Shown here piece after piece: positions 46,483-60,100 of a stretch of 64,000 nucleotides of DNA. A program made the translations under genes and the position numbers. The first letter of the stretch is position 1. The number at the start of each line of letters is the position of its first letter. The stretch comes from Mya arenaria (Eukaryota > Mollusca > Bivalvia > Myida > Myidae): positions 26,920,701 to 26,984,700 of the forward strand of contig NC_069136.1 of NCBI RefSeq assembly GCF_026914265.1. The letters are read 5' to 3'. A model generated the notes under the pieces. The model did not search any database. It was not told the DNA's origin and saw nothing but the letters and a program-made list of their open reading frames with translations.

Positions 46483-46898
46483 AATGATTTAGCCTATTTC
46501 TTCCTGAAATATATTTTTACATGGTGGAATTGAAATAAAAGAATAAAATATATATCTGAAGGCTCAAATTCATGATTTTTATGTTTGGGTTCACATTCAC
46601 TTTCAGAAAAGGGCGCATCAACAAGTGTAATTCTGGTTGTATAATTATACAAAAAAGAAAGTGTTTGATTGAATGAAAGTAGCATGTTTTAATTGCATTT
46701 TGATGTTTTATGTATGGTTAATGTCCATTGAATATGTATTAAATGTTTTAATCATGACGTTAGACTGCTGTCCAGGTTCTAATTTTGGTTAAATATTGAC
46801 GCAGGTTTGCTAATTGGAACATTATGACTTGCATGTTTGGGATAACTGTTAAACACTGGACTGATTAGACTTTCAATTTTATTTTTTTAAACATTTAC

Positions 46899-47254
46899 TT
46901 AAATCTGCACTCTCACAGATTGAACATTTTGACAACTTTTTTATTTTTTGTCTTGGAACGAGCAAATGTTTGCATTTATATCTGCAAACTAGTGATAAAA
47001 GACTGATGGCATAAGATCAGATTTTCATATTTTCGCTCCAAAATTTATGTTTAATGCATTTTTCTTAAACAGTTAGTAATGGTTTAAGCCATAAAACATT
47101 AAATTTGGAATGGAAATATGAAAATCTGCGATCTGATCTTTTGTCAGCAGTCTTTTATCACTGGTTTGCAGATATTTACGCCAAAAATTGCTAATTCTAA
47201 GACAAAAAATAAAAAAGTTGGAAAAACAGTAAATCTGTGAGAGTGCAGCTTTAA
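46899..47254. mobile_element. TTAA-flanked MITE, family P, copy 4
   Basis: 356 bp from TTAAATCTGCACTCTCACAG to CTGTGAGAGTGCAGCTTTAA. The interior folds back over most of its length (GATCAGATTTTCATATTT / AATATGAAAATCTGCGATC). Confidence 0.85.
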
Positions 47255-47689
47255 GGGACAGACATTTATCTTATCATGATTTATGATAACAGTTAACTTC
47301 CTTATGTGATTTTGAAAATAATTTTTGCTATGTAACAAGATTTTTTTGCTGATGTCTAACATCATCTATAAAAGTGTTAAACATAGTCTATGTTCAAAAA
47401 CGATACCGCAACATAGAAGAATGGGATTTAGTAATGGTTAAAAGTTGTTAGTATCCGCTATGACAGCATATGGTTTGCTTACATCATATCTTCTGTTAGA
47501 CACTTTTCTGCTTGTTGTGGTTCAAAGAACATTGTGTGATCAGTTTATACATAAAAAATGGCACCCTCGTAAACCAATCAACAAGGCCTATGTAAAAAAT
47601 GGTTTAATAGAACCAACCATTAGCCCAAACATACTTGTCCATGCCCTACAACTGGTCTTAATTATGCCCCCCTTCGAAGAAGAGGGGTA

Positions 47690-49400
47690 TATTGCTTTGC
47701 ACATGTCGGTCGGTCCCTCGGTAGACCAAAGCTTGTCCGAGTGATAACTCTACAATTCCTGGACGCATGGTCATCAAACTTGACATGAAGGTTGGGCCTG
47801 ACCAGTAGATGACCCCTATTGATTTTAGGGCTCATCGGGTCAAAGGTTAAGGTCACAGTGACCTTTAATAGTAAAATAATTTTAGAGCTTGTCCGAGTGA
47901 TAACTCAACAATGCCTAGACCTATGGTCATCAAACTTGATATAGAAGTTGGGCCTGACCGGTAGATGACCCCTATTGTTTTTGGGGGTCATTGGGCAAAA
48001 GGTCAAGGTCACAGTGATCTTGAATGGTAAAAGGTTGTCCGTGTGATAACTCAACAATGCCTGCACCCATGGCCCTCATACATGACATGGAGGTTGGGCC
48101 TGACCAGTAGATGACCCCTATTGTTTTTGGGGGTCATCGGGCCAAAGGTCAAGGTAACAGTGATCTTGAATGGTAAAAGGTTGTTCGTGTGAAACTCGAC
48201 AATGCCTGCACCCATGGCCCTCATACTTGACATGGCTGTTGGGCCTGACCAGTAGATGACCCCTATTGTTTTTGGGGGTCATCGGGCCAAAGGTCAAGGT
48301 AACAGTGATCTTGAATGGTAAAAGGTTGTCCGTGTGATTACTCGACAATGCCTGTTCCCATGGCCCTCATACTTGACATGGCTGTTGTGCCTGACCAGTA
48401 GATGACCCCTATTGTTTTGGGGGGTCAATGGGCCAAAGGTCAAGGTCACAGTGATCTTGAATGGTAAAAGGTTGTCAATGTGATAACTCGACAATGCTTG
48501 CATCCATGGCCCTCATACTTGACATGGGGGTTGGGCCTGACCAGTAGACGACCCCTATTGTTTTTAAGGGTCATTTGGCCAAAGGTCAAGTTCACAGTGA
48601 CCTTGAATGGTAGAAGGTTGTCCGAGTGATAACTCGACAATGTCTGCACCCATGGCCCTCATACTTGACATGGACGTTGGGCCTGACCGGTAGAGGACCC
48701 CTATTGTTTTGGGGGGTCATCGGGCCAAAGGTCAAGGTCACAGTGACCTTGAATGGTAAAAGTTTGTCTGAATGATAACTCAACAATGCCTGCACCCATG
48801 GCCCTCAAACTTGACTTGGAAGTTGAGTCTGACCAGTATATGACCCCTATGGATTTTAGGGGTCAAAGCAAACTCGACAATTCCTGGACCTATGGTCATC
48901 AAACTTGACAAGAAAGGTGGGCCTGACCAGTAGATGAGCCCTCTTGACATTGGGGGTCATCGGGCCAAGGTCACAGTAACATTTAACAAAAAAAATTTAC
49001 TAAATCTTCTCCCAGTGATATCTAAACAATGCCTATGATCATCAAACTTGACATGGAAGTTGGGCCTGACCAAAAGATGACCCTTATTGATTTTAGGAGT
49101 CATCGAGTCAAAGGTCAAGTTTTCAGTGACCTTGAATGCGAAAATGTTTCGATAACTCGACAATGCCTGCACCCATGGCTCTCATACTTGACTTGATGTT
49201 GCGTCTAATCTGTAGAAGACCCCTTATGATTTTAGGTGTCATCGGGTCAAAGGTCAAGGTTACAGGGACCTTGAACGAAAAAATATTGTCTGTGTGATAA
49301 CTTATCAATGCCTGCATCCATGGCCCTCAAACTTGACATTAAGATTTTTTGTGCCCAGCTGATGACTCTTTTGGATTTTGAGGTCAAACGTCATGGTCAT
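47690..49400. repeat. 146-bp tandem repeat array, about eleven units
   Basis: Each unit holds GGGCCTGACCAGTAGATGAC, GGGTCATCGGGCCAAAGGTC, AAGGTCACAGTGACCTTGAA and CTCGACAATGCCTGCACCCA. The central part (48000-48800) is most uniform. Overlapping minus-strand open frames repeat every 146 bp and are artefacts. Confidence 0.9.
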
Positions 49401-49538
49401 AATACACTCTTTCCTCACACTTTGAATAGTCATAATCTTAAAACTGCCTCAACGGCATCTAATGTCAGTGACAAACCAGCTGTCATTTCGGTCCATGCAT
49501 ATTTCATTCAATTGTCCATATAATCCTGACAACATGGC

Positions 49539-49557
49539 GCTCGGGGGGGGGGGGGGG
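49539..49557. repeat. Poly-G run
   Basis: A run of G at 49540-49557, possibly a sequencing or assembly weak point. Confidence 0.8.
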
Positions 49558-49599
49558 GCATAATGTTTGACAAACATCTCTTGTTACATTTATGTTGCA

Positions 49600-50740
49600 T
49601 AATCAAGAATGCTAACCAGTCTGAGATGTCATGTTTGTTGCATACTCATAAACTTCAATCAGTCTGTATGTCCATGTACATGAATAATCAGGAATGTCAA
49701 CCAGTCTGAGATACCATGTTTGTTGCATAATCAGAAATGTCAACCAGTCTGATATATCATGCGTTGCATAATTAGAAATGTCAACCAGTCTGAGATCCCA
49801 TGTGTGTTGCATAATTAGGAATGTCAACCAGTTTGAGATACATATTCATGAATGTCAACCAGTCTGAGATCCTATGTGTGTTGCATAATTAGGAATGTCA
49901 ACCAGTTTGAGATACATATTCATGAATGTCAACCAGTCTGAGATCCCATGTGTGTTGCATAATTAGGAATGTCAACCAGTCTGAGATCCCATGTGTGTTG
50001 CATAATTAGGAATGTCAACCAGTCTGAGATCCCATGTGTGTTGCATAATAAGAAATGTCAACCAGTCTGAGATCCCATGTGTGTTGCATAATTAGGAAGG
50101 TCAACCAGTTTGAGATCCCATGTGTGTTGCATAATAAGAAATGTCAACCAGTCTGAGATCCCATGTGTGTTGCATAATTAGGAAGGTCAACCAGTCTGAG
50201 ATCCCATGTGTGTTGCATAATTAGGAAGGTCAACCAGTCTGAGATCCCATGTGTGTTGCATAATTAGGAATGTCAACCAGTCTGAGATCCCATGTGTGTT
50301 GCATAATTAGGAATGTCAACCAGTCTGAGATCCCATGTGTGTTGCATAATAAGAAATGTCAACCAGTCTGAGATCCCATGTGTGTTGCATAATTAGGAAG
50401 GTCAACCAGTTTGAGATACATATTCATGAATGTCAACCAGTCTGAGATCCCATGTGTGTTGCATAATTAGGAATGTCAACCAGTCTGAGATACATAATCA
50501 TGAATGTCAACCAGTCTTGGATACTGTGTAGGTGTTAAAACTAGTATGATATACCATGTATTATGCATAATCGTGAATGTAAACCAGTCTGGGATACCAT
50601 GTATGTTACCTAAACTTGTCTGACATATCATGAATGTCAACCAGTCTGATATAATTTACCATATATGTTACATAAACTAGTCTGAGATGCCATGTATGTT
50701 GGATAATTGTGAATAATGAACAGTCCGAGATACCAAGTAA
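49600..50740. repeat. 43-bp minisatellite, about 25 units
   Basis: Unit: AATGTCAACCAGTCTGAGAT then CCCATGTGTGTTGCATAATTAGG. The period is exactly 43 bp over 49940-50400. Flanking units are variable in length and diverged. Confidence 0.92.
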
Positions 50741-50829
50741 CCTTTATGTAGTTTGTTAATGATATTTCATATGAGTTTTATTGTACAGTGTGAAACTGTA
50801 ATTATATAGTATTTTTAATTTGTTGATAT

Positions 50830-51006
50830 GTGCTATTCCATTTAAACATATAGCCCCCGGGGGGAAGGCACTTTTAAAATACACAACCCCCATACAGAAG
50901 CAAATTTACCCTTTCCGGGTCAAAATTAGCCAAAAAAGACACCATCCCATATACTATTTAAATAATTGCCCCCCCCCCCCGTGGGTTATATAACTGGAAT
51001 AGCCCT
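50830..51006. mobile_element. 180-bp MITE, family F, copy 2
   Basis: Ends GTGCTATTCCATTTAAACAT and TATAACTGGAATAGCCC. Similar to 44588-44767, with a C run at 50970-50980. Confidence 0.72.
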
Positions 51007-51239
51007 TACTTAGTTCATGAAACAATTTTCTGGTCATGTTTAACCATCACCGTTTAAGGTGGTGTCAACAATAAATCCTAAATTTTCGTATATTTTCTTT
51101 GGGTTGTATTTCGCTCTCCATTGGCTTCAGTTCAATGAACATGACCAGGGCTATAGATCCTGTACAGCCATTAAAACCCGGTCATGTTGATCACTCACAT
51201 GGATAAGTTTAGTATATACTAATTTATTTTAGCTTGAAT

Positions 51240-51480
51240 GTGACGAAGCTGATAGCTTATAGAATCACTCTCGAGTTTGTTTCCTGGACAGAAACCAATA
51301 CAGTGTTCCCTTTGAGAGACCATGAGAAAGTAACCCTGGTGGGAATCAAACCCAAGACCTCTTGGGTGAAAGGCGGAGACATATACCACTACACCAGTGT
51401 GGGACTGTATAATTTTGACACAGGGATGCCTGGGTTTCAAACGTACACCGGCCAAAGTAGATATGAAGTGTACGCAAGAT
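51240..51480 (-). mobile_element. tRNA-derived SINE remnant
   Basis: On the minus strand: ACACTGGTGTAGTGGTATAT (A box) and TTGGGTTTGATTCCCACCAG (B box), followed by a degenerate body. No full tRNA fold. Confidence 0.55.
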
Positions 51481-51829
51481 GATGCTAAAAAGATTAAATT
51501 ACTGATTTTGAAAGCGAAATTCGACAATAATGATACAATTATTTAAAGCTTGACGTGTCTGTCTTAAAGTTTTTGACTTTGAAATTGAACAAAAGTATTG
51601 GAACAACATATAATATGAAAAAAATGACAAGATGAGAATACTGGAAACACCAAAATCGGAATGTAAATCATTTTATTCAAAATAACATCAAAGCAAGGCG
51701 ATGTTTAAATATCATAAAATCCCTTTACCTAGGTGATTGTCTAGTATTTCTCTTCGCGGAATGTCAAGCATAGACTTCTTGTAGAGTAACTCGATTTGAG
51801 TCTGTACGAATTCTTAATTTAGGTGTATT

Positions 51830-52299
51830 AAAAGCGACTCGCCCATGGTTTGTAAAATGCATTTTTTTTAATTACGAAATAAAATGTGGCAAATCATAAG
51901 GAGTGTTAAAACCAAAATACCAAAAGCTGGAACCCTTCAGCAAATGTTGATATTTGCTCAAATATCGTTTTTAAAGACCACAATTTTCATTAGCGTTAAT
52001 AATGCGATTGAAACTTAATTACGGCGTGATTGGTTGATTGACATTATTACGTGCTGTTTTCAATGTATCGTTTGTTAAAGCCCCCGTGGCCGTGTGGACA
52101 AGTCGGCTGACTTCTAAATTTTTCTTGACTTTAGCGGCGTGGATCCGAACCCCACTAAAACCAAGTACATTTTTATGCTTCCACTGTATTTTTTTATGCA
52201 ATTTCGATATCACAGAGTAAAATAATGATAAAATAAGTGTTTTCAGACGCATTTCCGGGATAACTTATTTTTGGTCCAAAAACATGAGCGAGTCATTTT
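51830..52299 (+). mobile_element. Family T element with tRNA-like core, copy 4
   Basis: 470 bp. Ends AGCGACTCGCCCATGG and ACATGAGCGAGTC. The core at about 52085-52165 has CCGTGGCCGTGTGGACAAGT (A box) and GTGGATCCGAACCCCAC (B box). Confidence 0.7.
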
Positions 52300-52600
52300 C
52301 AGTGCAAAATAGTGTAAACGTGTTTGCCTTAAATTCCCTTATTTTGCAGATTTGAGCAAATCTAAATACCCTTCCACCTCTGCTCTAGGCTGTACATTTT
52401 AACAACATTTTAAAGTCTGCAGTTCAAGCTGAAATAAGAATTCCTAAAGACCCAATAGCAGTTAAAGAAATACAATTTGTTCTTGACACATTTGCCATTT
52501 ACATTTGCAATTCCTATGACACTTGAGCGGCTATCGTTTTTAAGGACATTATTGTATTATTTCCATGATAAAGTTCTTCATCACTTGAGACTTTTAATGT

Positions 52601-52812
52601 TTATGTGTTCCACTTGGCTTGATTGAGGTCAGTATAACACATGGATCTCTGAGGTTCGAACGTGCACTGTCCTCCGTTGATATAAAGTGTGCCCAATGGA
52701 CAATGTTGAATGATTTCTTGCCCTTGAACACACCAGATAAACTTGTTACATAGCACCGGGTGGGGGAAATATACGCCGTTCTTGTCAGGTGCACATGGTC
52801 GTGAAGGGTCCA
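52601..52812 (-). CDS. Gene C last exon: CBM14-3
   Basis: 212 bp, acceptor TATTTTCCAG, stop TAA at 52601-52603. A peritrophin-A/CBM14 domain with six cysteines (C-x14-C-x5-C-x9-C-x11-C-x8-C), the YFPHP and aromatic FIWC positions conserved. A short tail, YTDLNQAKWNT, ends the protein. Confidence 0.92.
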
Positions 52813-55800
52813 CTGGAAAATAAAACACTATAATGTACATAATATGTATGTAGATAGTTGATTGACCTTCTGGCGGTGGAGACACGTTCCAATAAATTTG
52901 CATGAGACAAATGCATATACTTGAATAACCCTATAATATTAGTTGCCTTCATGGCCGAGCGGGGCTGGGGGATGGACCCGGTTCCATTCCAGTCTCATTT
53001 ATCAGAGTTTTGATAGCGATAAATCTACGCATAGCATAATCATTCTGATGCACGAGAATGGTCTAATGCAGTCTATCGTCAGAATATTTTTCAACCGAAA
53101 ATTATGTGGTTCCTTGCGGAACTTTTGAAACTGCCTCATTAGTTATCCGTGATTACGATGTGTCGTAAAAAGTTAAAAATCATTTGGTACGAAGACATCA
53201 AAAATAGTTAATGGTTAAAATTATTTTTTCACGCACGAGTCAGGTAAAACAATGGTACGCAAGGGGGAATTGCTTACACTATCATTATTTAAGGTTATTT
53301 TTTCAAGGACAGCGAAAGAAAATCGACACTTTGATATGAAAAACATACACTCGTGGTTTTCCTCCGGTAACGGCTCGTCACACATAAGTGTTCGAGAGCT
53401 GAAACAAAACTTTGATCCGCATCGTTGAACATACGTTTGGGTCTTTGTGCACTGAAAGGTTACATAACACTAATTGTTATTAGCATGTATGCAATAAATG
53501 AATTTTGTTCTTAAAACAAACCACTTCCAATTTGAGTTTTCACATACGCAATATTTACATTAATGAATGGAAATTCATAAAAAAACATGGGAAATAACAA
53601 TAAGATATATAATTTTAAAAAGGGGGTTTGATTTTTTTTCTAAACCATTTTTGGAAGTGGGCCGCATTCGTTATCAATCCTTTAAAAATAATTTATTAAT
53701 CAAATCTATTAAATGAGTGAATTTTTACTTACATGAACATACTGTTGGCAGTCGTAAGGGTGGGCGTGTGGAGTTTCGTCGCCGTGAACAGCGCAGAAGT
53801 TTCCTAGTTCGGGAAGAAATAGTATCAAAGTGTGAGTTTGTTTTGTAATCGAGCATGCATATACATACGAGTAAGGCCATGCTTGTCTCCCAATATAGAC
53901 TTTTAATTTCTTAAATAAATAGAATAATAACGGACATGTTTTACTTACTCTACATGGATATCTTTACGGTGAGGATTTTGTTACAAACGTGGCAGATTAT
54001 ATATCGTTTTGTAAGCAAGCATGCATACACAGTAAGCCCACGCATGGCACACAATATAGACTCTTAATTTGTAAAATAAATAGAATAAAAACCGACGTGC
54101 GACATTTTTTAATTACTACGTAAAATATCTTTACGATGAGGGTTTTGTAACAAACGTGGCAGATTATTTACCGAATCAACTTTTCGGACATTAATTATAC
54201 AGATTTTACAAACAATTTACCAGGGACAACATGGACGGTGGCGGACGTCGTTAGCGAGTAGCCCAGCGGCAGGGTCGCCAGATTTCCAACTTCGCACCGG
54301 ACCTGCATCCCGTTGTCCTCGAGCCGGGGAACAATCTTGAATGAGCGCTGGATATACGTGGAACAATTCCGGTCCTCTCGCTCTGAGGTGACTGTGAAGT
54401 CGGCGTCCCGGAAGTAAGTCTCACCGGGACGTTTGATGAGTATAGTTATGTTTCCGACGGGATGGCCCACGTTGGCGGAACACGTGAACGGATGGCTTAA
54501 CCCGACGCCTTCAACTATGGCGGACGGTATGGACAAAATTGGCGCTTCCGGTTTGGCTGAAATCAAGTAAAACACATAAATTGTACTTTTAAGCTAAGGA
54601 AATGTTATAAATATAAATTTATCTTATAAACGTATTAAATGATTTGATGCAAAATAAAATTATTTCGTTTTGCTAAATGTATCACATAAGTCAAATACAA
54701 ATGACCTTTAAATGATACTTCACAGAACCAATGATAAATTATTTATGATTATCCCTTCATACAAGTTGTCAGCTCATTTTTCTTTTGTTTCTTTATCTTT
54801 TAATGCAAAGATGAAAACAAAACTTACACGCTCGTCGGCGAATAAAACGAACTTTTAAGTGACGGAGAAACATTATTTAATCAATGGCGAATGTCGGCGT
54901 GTGGTCCCTTCTACCAAAACCAAACATAATCCGGATCCGCTAGACCAACTAGTACATGACATAATGAGACTAAATAGTATGAACAACGCAACATAATGTT
55001 CCCATTACTGTATATCTGCAGTGTTCCGGCGGAAACAGGAATCCCGAGCTCCGGGTCCGTGCTGCACGTGTACGTTCCCTTGTCGCCGCATGTGAGCACG
55101 TAGATCCACATGGAGACCTCCGCCTCGTACGGCCTCACGTCGTCCACGTTGGTAAACACGCGGCCCGACATGGGAGACTCGTGCACTACTGTATCCCCTC
55201 CACGCGTCACTGTTAGAATCTATAAATCGTCACGGAATAAAAAGTATGTGTACGATATAAACATGATACATCACAACAGTACGGTGAATTAATAAACATT
55301 CATTTTATCTCCAATTGGAACACCTCGGCCATTTTCTATCGAAAACAACCTCGAATGTATTTTATAGACGGTTTACGAAGTCAGAATTCTTTACATTTTA
55401 CTACGTTACTCGCGTAGTAATTTCAATTTTGCAGTTTAAAGCTGCACTCTCACAGATTTACCGGTTTTTTTTTACAACTTTTTATTATTATTATTTTTTT
55501 GTCTTGGAAAGAGTACATTTTTTTGCATAAATATCTGCAAACCAGTGATGAAAGATTGCTGACAAAAGATCAGATCACAGATTTTCATATTTCCGTTCGA
55601 AAATTAATGTTTTATGGGTTAAACCGTTTTAACGGTTAAAGAAAAATGCATAAAACATCAATTTTTGAACTTAAATATAAAAATCAGCGATCTAGTTTTT
55701 GTCAGCAGTCTTATATCACTGGTTTCCATGCATTTTCGCAAAAAATGGCTCGTTCCAAGACAAAAAATATAAAAGTTGCGTTCAATCTGTGAGAGTGCAG

Positions 55801-56928
55801 CTTTAACCATAAAGCTTGACTCCTAATCTGATGTATTTATGCAAGTATACTCTTAACTGGGGATCCATTTGAAATCAGTTATACAATATACACGTTAAAA
55901 CACTACAGTTATAAATCATTACCTATTATATAATAAAAAATATGCTCAAACACTGCGAAAGATGCACGTGTCGTAAGCGGTGTGATACATCAGTCAATAA
56001 GATTCAATGTTATGAAATACAAATTACAATTTTTTCTTGCAATCGTGTCATCTGGCCCCATTTTCTCGAAACTTCTTAAGCTAAACAAGATTAAGTAGCT
56101 TATTTCAATTAGACAAAATACATATTTAAATTGAATTTTGATAAATGAAAAATAGTTTATTGTGATTATCATAAAGATAATAATTATCTAAAGTATAAAA
56201 AACTAAAAAAGGTAAATATTACCCAAATTATTAAAAAAAATAAATAGTGAGCTTAGCTTAATCCAGTTATAAGGGACTTAAGAAATTTTAAAGAAATGTG
56301 GGCCAGGTGTTTAGTCCCTTTGAAGTTGTGTGATTATCATAAAGATAATTACTATGAGCTTAGCTTAATCCTGTTATAAGGGACTTAAGCATTTTTGAGG
56401 AATGAGGGCCAGGTGTTGTTTCAGTATCAGTCAGAGATGGTGAACAGGCCCTAATTTCTCGAAACTTCTTAAGCTTAACAGGCTTAAGTCGCTTATTTCA
56501 ATTATCCAAAATGCATACTGAAAATGGATTTTTATAAATGAAAAATGATTATTCTGATAATAATACAGATTATTTCTACATAATTTCTAAAAATATCTTG
56601 AAAAAGTTAATATAACACAGTTTATAGAACAACAAAAATAGCGAGATTAGCTTAATCCTGTTATAAGGGACTTAAGAAGTTTCGAGAAATTGGGGCCAGA
56701 GGTGATCTATTTCGTATAACTATGTATGTATTGTGTATAGTATAGTCTTGATTCAAGGCGGTTTCCAGCCTTTGACCAACACACCTGAGCTTGTCAAGTA
56801 ATAAAACAAAATTAATGGGCGCATACCTGAATGAGCACATAAGAAATAAGACGTTTGTAATGTTTGAATACAATGTGATTACTTTGGCTCTTGTTTTTAC
56901 CTTCTTCGAATAAAGATATTATTATAAC

Positions 56929-57012
<84 letters not shown>

Positions 57013-57117
57013 AACTATTATTATTATTACTACACAAATGTATAACTATTATTAATTTATTATTAAATTATTATTATTGTTATTATTATTATTATTATTA
57101 TTGTTATTATTTTAATA

Positions 57118-57172
<55 letters not shown>

Positions 57173-60100
57173 CTGCATTTGCATTTAAGATTTTCGATGC
57201 ATGACACTCTCGCGAAATCCGTGTATAAAAATATTGACTAGTCCTCGAAAATTCCATTTATTATCACATTCGTATCGTTTTGAGCATTTCATCGGTTGCA
57301 GTAAAGGATGTTACTTTTTACCATCACTGACTGATACTGCCACTTATGGGAATATAGACGTTGAATACATACAAACCTTATAGCTGTCCCCGTCCTGTAG
57401 TTGCTTGGACACGGTGATATTGCGCCAGTGAGTGTGACCGAGGTAGTTGAGGCGACACTTCAGCAGTGTAACACCCTCGTTCAGGTACGCTATCACACTG
57501 GTCATCGCGAGGCCTAGAACGATTACAGTTTCTTCAATGTTCTCATACAAAAACATGTATTCAATTACTTTCAAAGGCGAACACTATTTGTTGATGCATT
57601 TGTTTTTAAATTTTACTGCTTTATCATATTAACTCAATTGCTTTAAATGGTGAAAAAAAAAAAAAAAAAAAAAACCACAACAAAATACAGTCGAACCTCG
57701 TTGGCTCGAACTCCCAGGAACCGGCAAAAATATCTCGAGCCTCGAAAAAATCGAGCCAAGCGGGATTGTTTACCTTCAGTATAAATAATTTGGTCCTTTA
57801 CAGCTAGTTCGAGCCAACGAGGAATTTGAGCCAAGCGAGGTTCGACTGTATTATTAAGGTATAGATTTTTAGCCTTTATCGAAGTTTTTATTAACGTGGC
57901 AACATAGTCCCCATTTGAAAAAACGCCAAAATATCGCTATTACATTTTATCTATACTTCATTCATGTGTAAAGCATTGTATTTGTTTTGATCTTTAAAGT
58001 CAAAAGAATTAAACACGATTATGCAATAAAATTACAGTAATATATTTATTTATATCCATCAACCTATAAATCTGCGCCTTTAAATGTCGGTAAACATACA
58101 AGTGTGTACATGTATTTGCTATTCAAGCAAAAACAAACTTACGAGTATGCAAATTGATTGGCAATCCCAGGTGTGATTTAAAGTCTAGACAGATGTTTTT
58201 ATATATATTTATTAATACAAAAATTAATGAGTAATATTTCGATTTTCAAATAATGTTCACGCTCACAAAATCTCACTTTTTTCATTTGGAGCAAAATTTA
58301 ATAAAAGCTCAATGCGTAAACATCTGTCCAATAAACTTACTTTTTCGGCCGCACATGTCATTTCTCTCATCAAAGCAAATGTCTCCCGAGCACTCCCCAA
58401 TGCTGTAAGTTGCGCGCCCACACAGGATGAACTTGGAGCATGTGATTGGGTGAGCAATTCGTTTTCCCTCCTTCACTGATGCGCAAAGACCCTCTGAAAA
58501 ATGATTATCGACTGCTATAGTTCAGAGACCAATTAATTTCCTATATATTCTTTAGTCAATTGACCAATTTGCATGCCAGATAACACTTATCTCTAGTGCA
58601 TCACGACCCTCAACAAAATGTATGGAGAAAAAGCTCAACTTGTGTACTAAGCAATAAAGCTGCACTCTCACAGATATACAATTTTTACAACTTTTATATT
58701 TTTGTCTTGGAAAGAGCAAATTTTTGCGTAAATATCTTTAAACCAATGATAAAAGATTGCTGACAAAATATAAGATCGCAGATTTTCATATATTCGTGCA
58801 AAAAGTAATGTTTTCTGGCCTAAACCGTACGGTTTTAAGAAAAATGCATAACACATCAATTTTTGAACTGAAATATAAAAATCTGCGATCTAATTTTTTG
58901 TCAGCAGTCTTATTTAACTGGTTTCTATGGAATTTCGAAAAATATGGCTCGTTCCAAGACAAAAAAAATAAAATAAGTTGTCAAACGTTCAATCTGTGAG
59001 AGAGCAGCTTTAACAACGTTAGAAAAAAGAATAGCGTTTCTCCTAAAAAAAAAATGAAATTGGTTAAATATAACCACTGATCTATATTAAAAATGAGATA
59101 TCCGGTGTACGAGGACAAACAATGAGGTGAAAATGTCCAGCATTTTTAGCCTGTTTTTGAAAGCACAAACCATTCCGCTTCAAAACCTATAAATTTGGAA
59201 GGAAGCCAATCGTCTGAGATGGTAAAAGCATGCTTTGTGTCACTATCATGTGCCAATAAAAAGAAATAAGGCATGTGACAATGAGTAGGAACTTCCAAAT
59301 TGGTTTAATATGCCCTTATACTGTACCAAGATTCAACATCCAAGCATGCATGTCAAGGTCAAAGGATAATTTTCCCATCATATAATGAAAACATTAATTC
59401 AAAGAAAGAACCATCGACGGTCGCTAAAACTGAATAGTTCGAGGATATCGTGAAATATCTAAGCCAAAGGCGTTGATTTTACTCAAGATTAAGTTTAATA
59501 ATGACTTAAATCACACGCACAAATACAAAAATTACATCGGTCAGCATTCATTTATCCAGAAACAATACGACGTTATAATGCCATTTTCTGTATGAGAGTC
59601 AATCTGGACGAAACTACGATTTTAGAGAAGCACAATAAAGGTTGAATGCAAAAAGAATATATGTTTCAATCTTAGTGCATTATAACGTTTAATTAATTTG
59701 ACTTTAATGACCAAAACTAAAAAAGGCGTACGGTATATGTACATATAAAAGTATATTAGCCTGTATATATGTGTTTTTTTTTTTCATTTAATAGCTAAGT
59801 GACCAAAAATTCCCCAACTAAAATGCGCCAAAATATCGCTTATACCTTTTATCTATAAAAAAATAATTCATTTTTTATTGAAGTGAAATAAGGTCATCAT
59901 AATAATGCATTAAAATTCATTTACCTATGTTGTGCTCAGTTGATAATAGAGTTGAAATACTTGAAAGACTTCCATAACATTTAGTATTACTATGTCAAAT
60001 TTAAAATGTACAATGTTCATTTTTAAGGCTGTATACATTTAAATTAACTCACTGGGCAACATCTTTATTTCCTGTACAGCTACCAACTCCGTGGATTGTT

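Noticed and set aside
48051..49317. A series of overlapping minus-strand open frames of 60-80 codons
   Set aside because: They recur every 146 bp with the tandem repeat and share no known domain.
57063..57257. Poly-isoleucine open frame
   Set aside because: Translation of the (ATT)n microsatellite.
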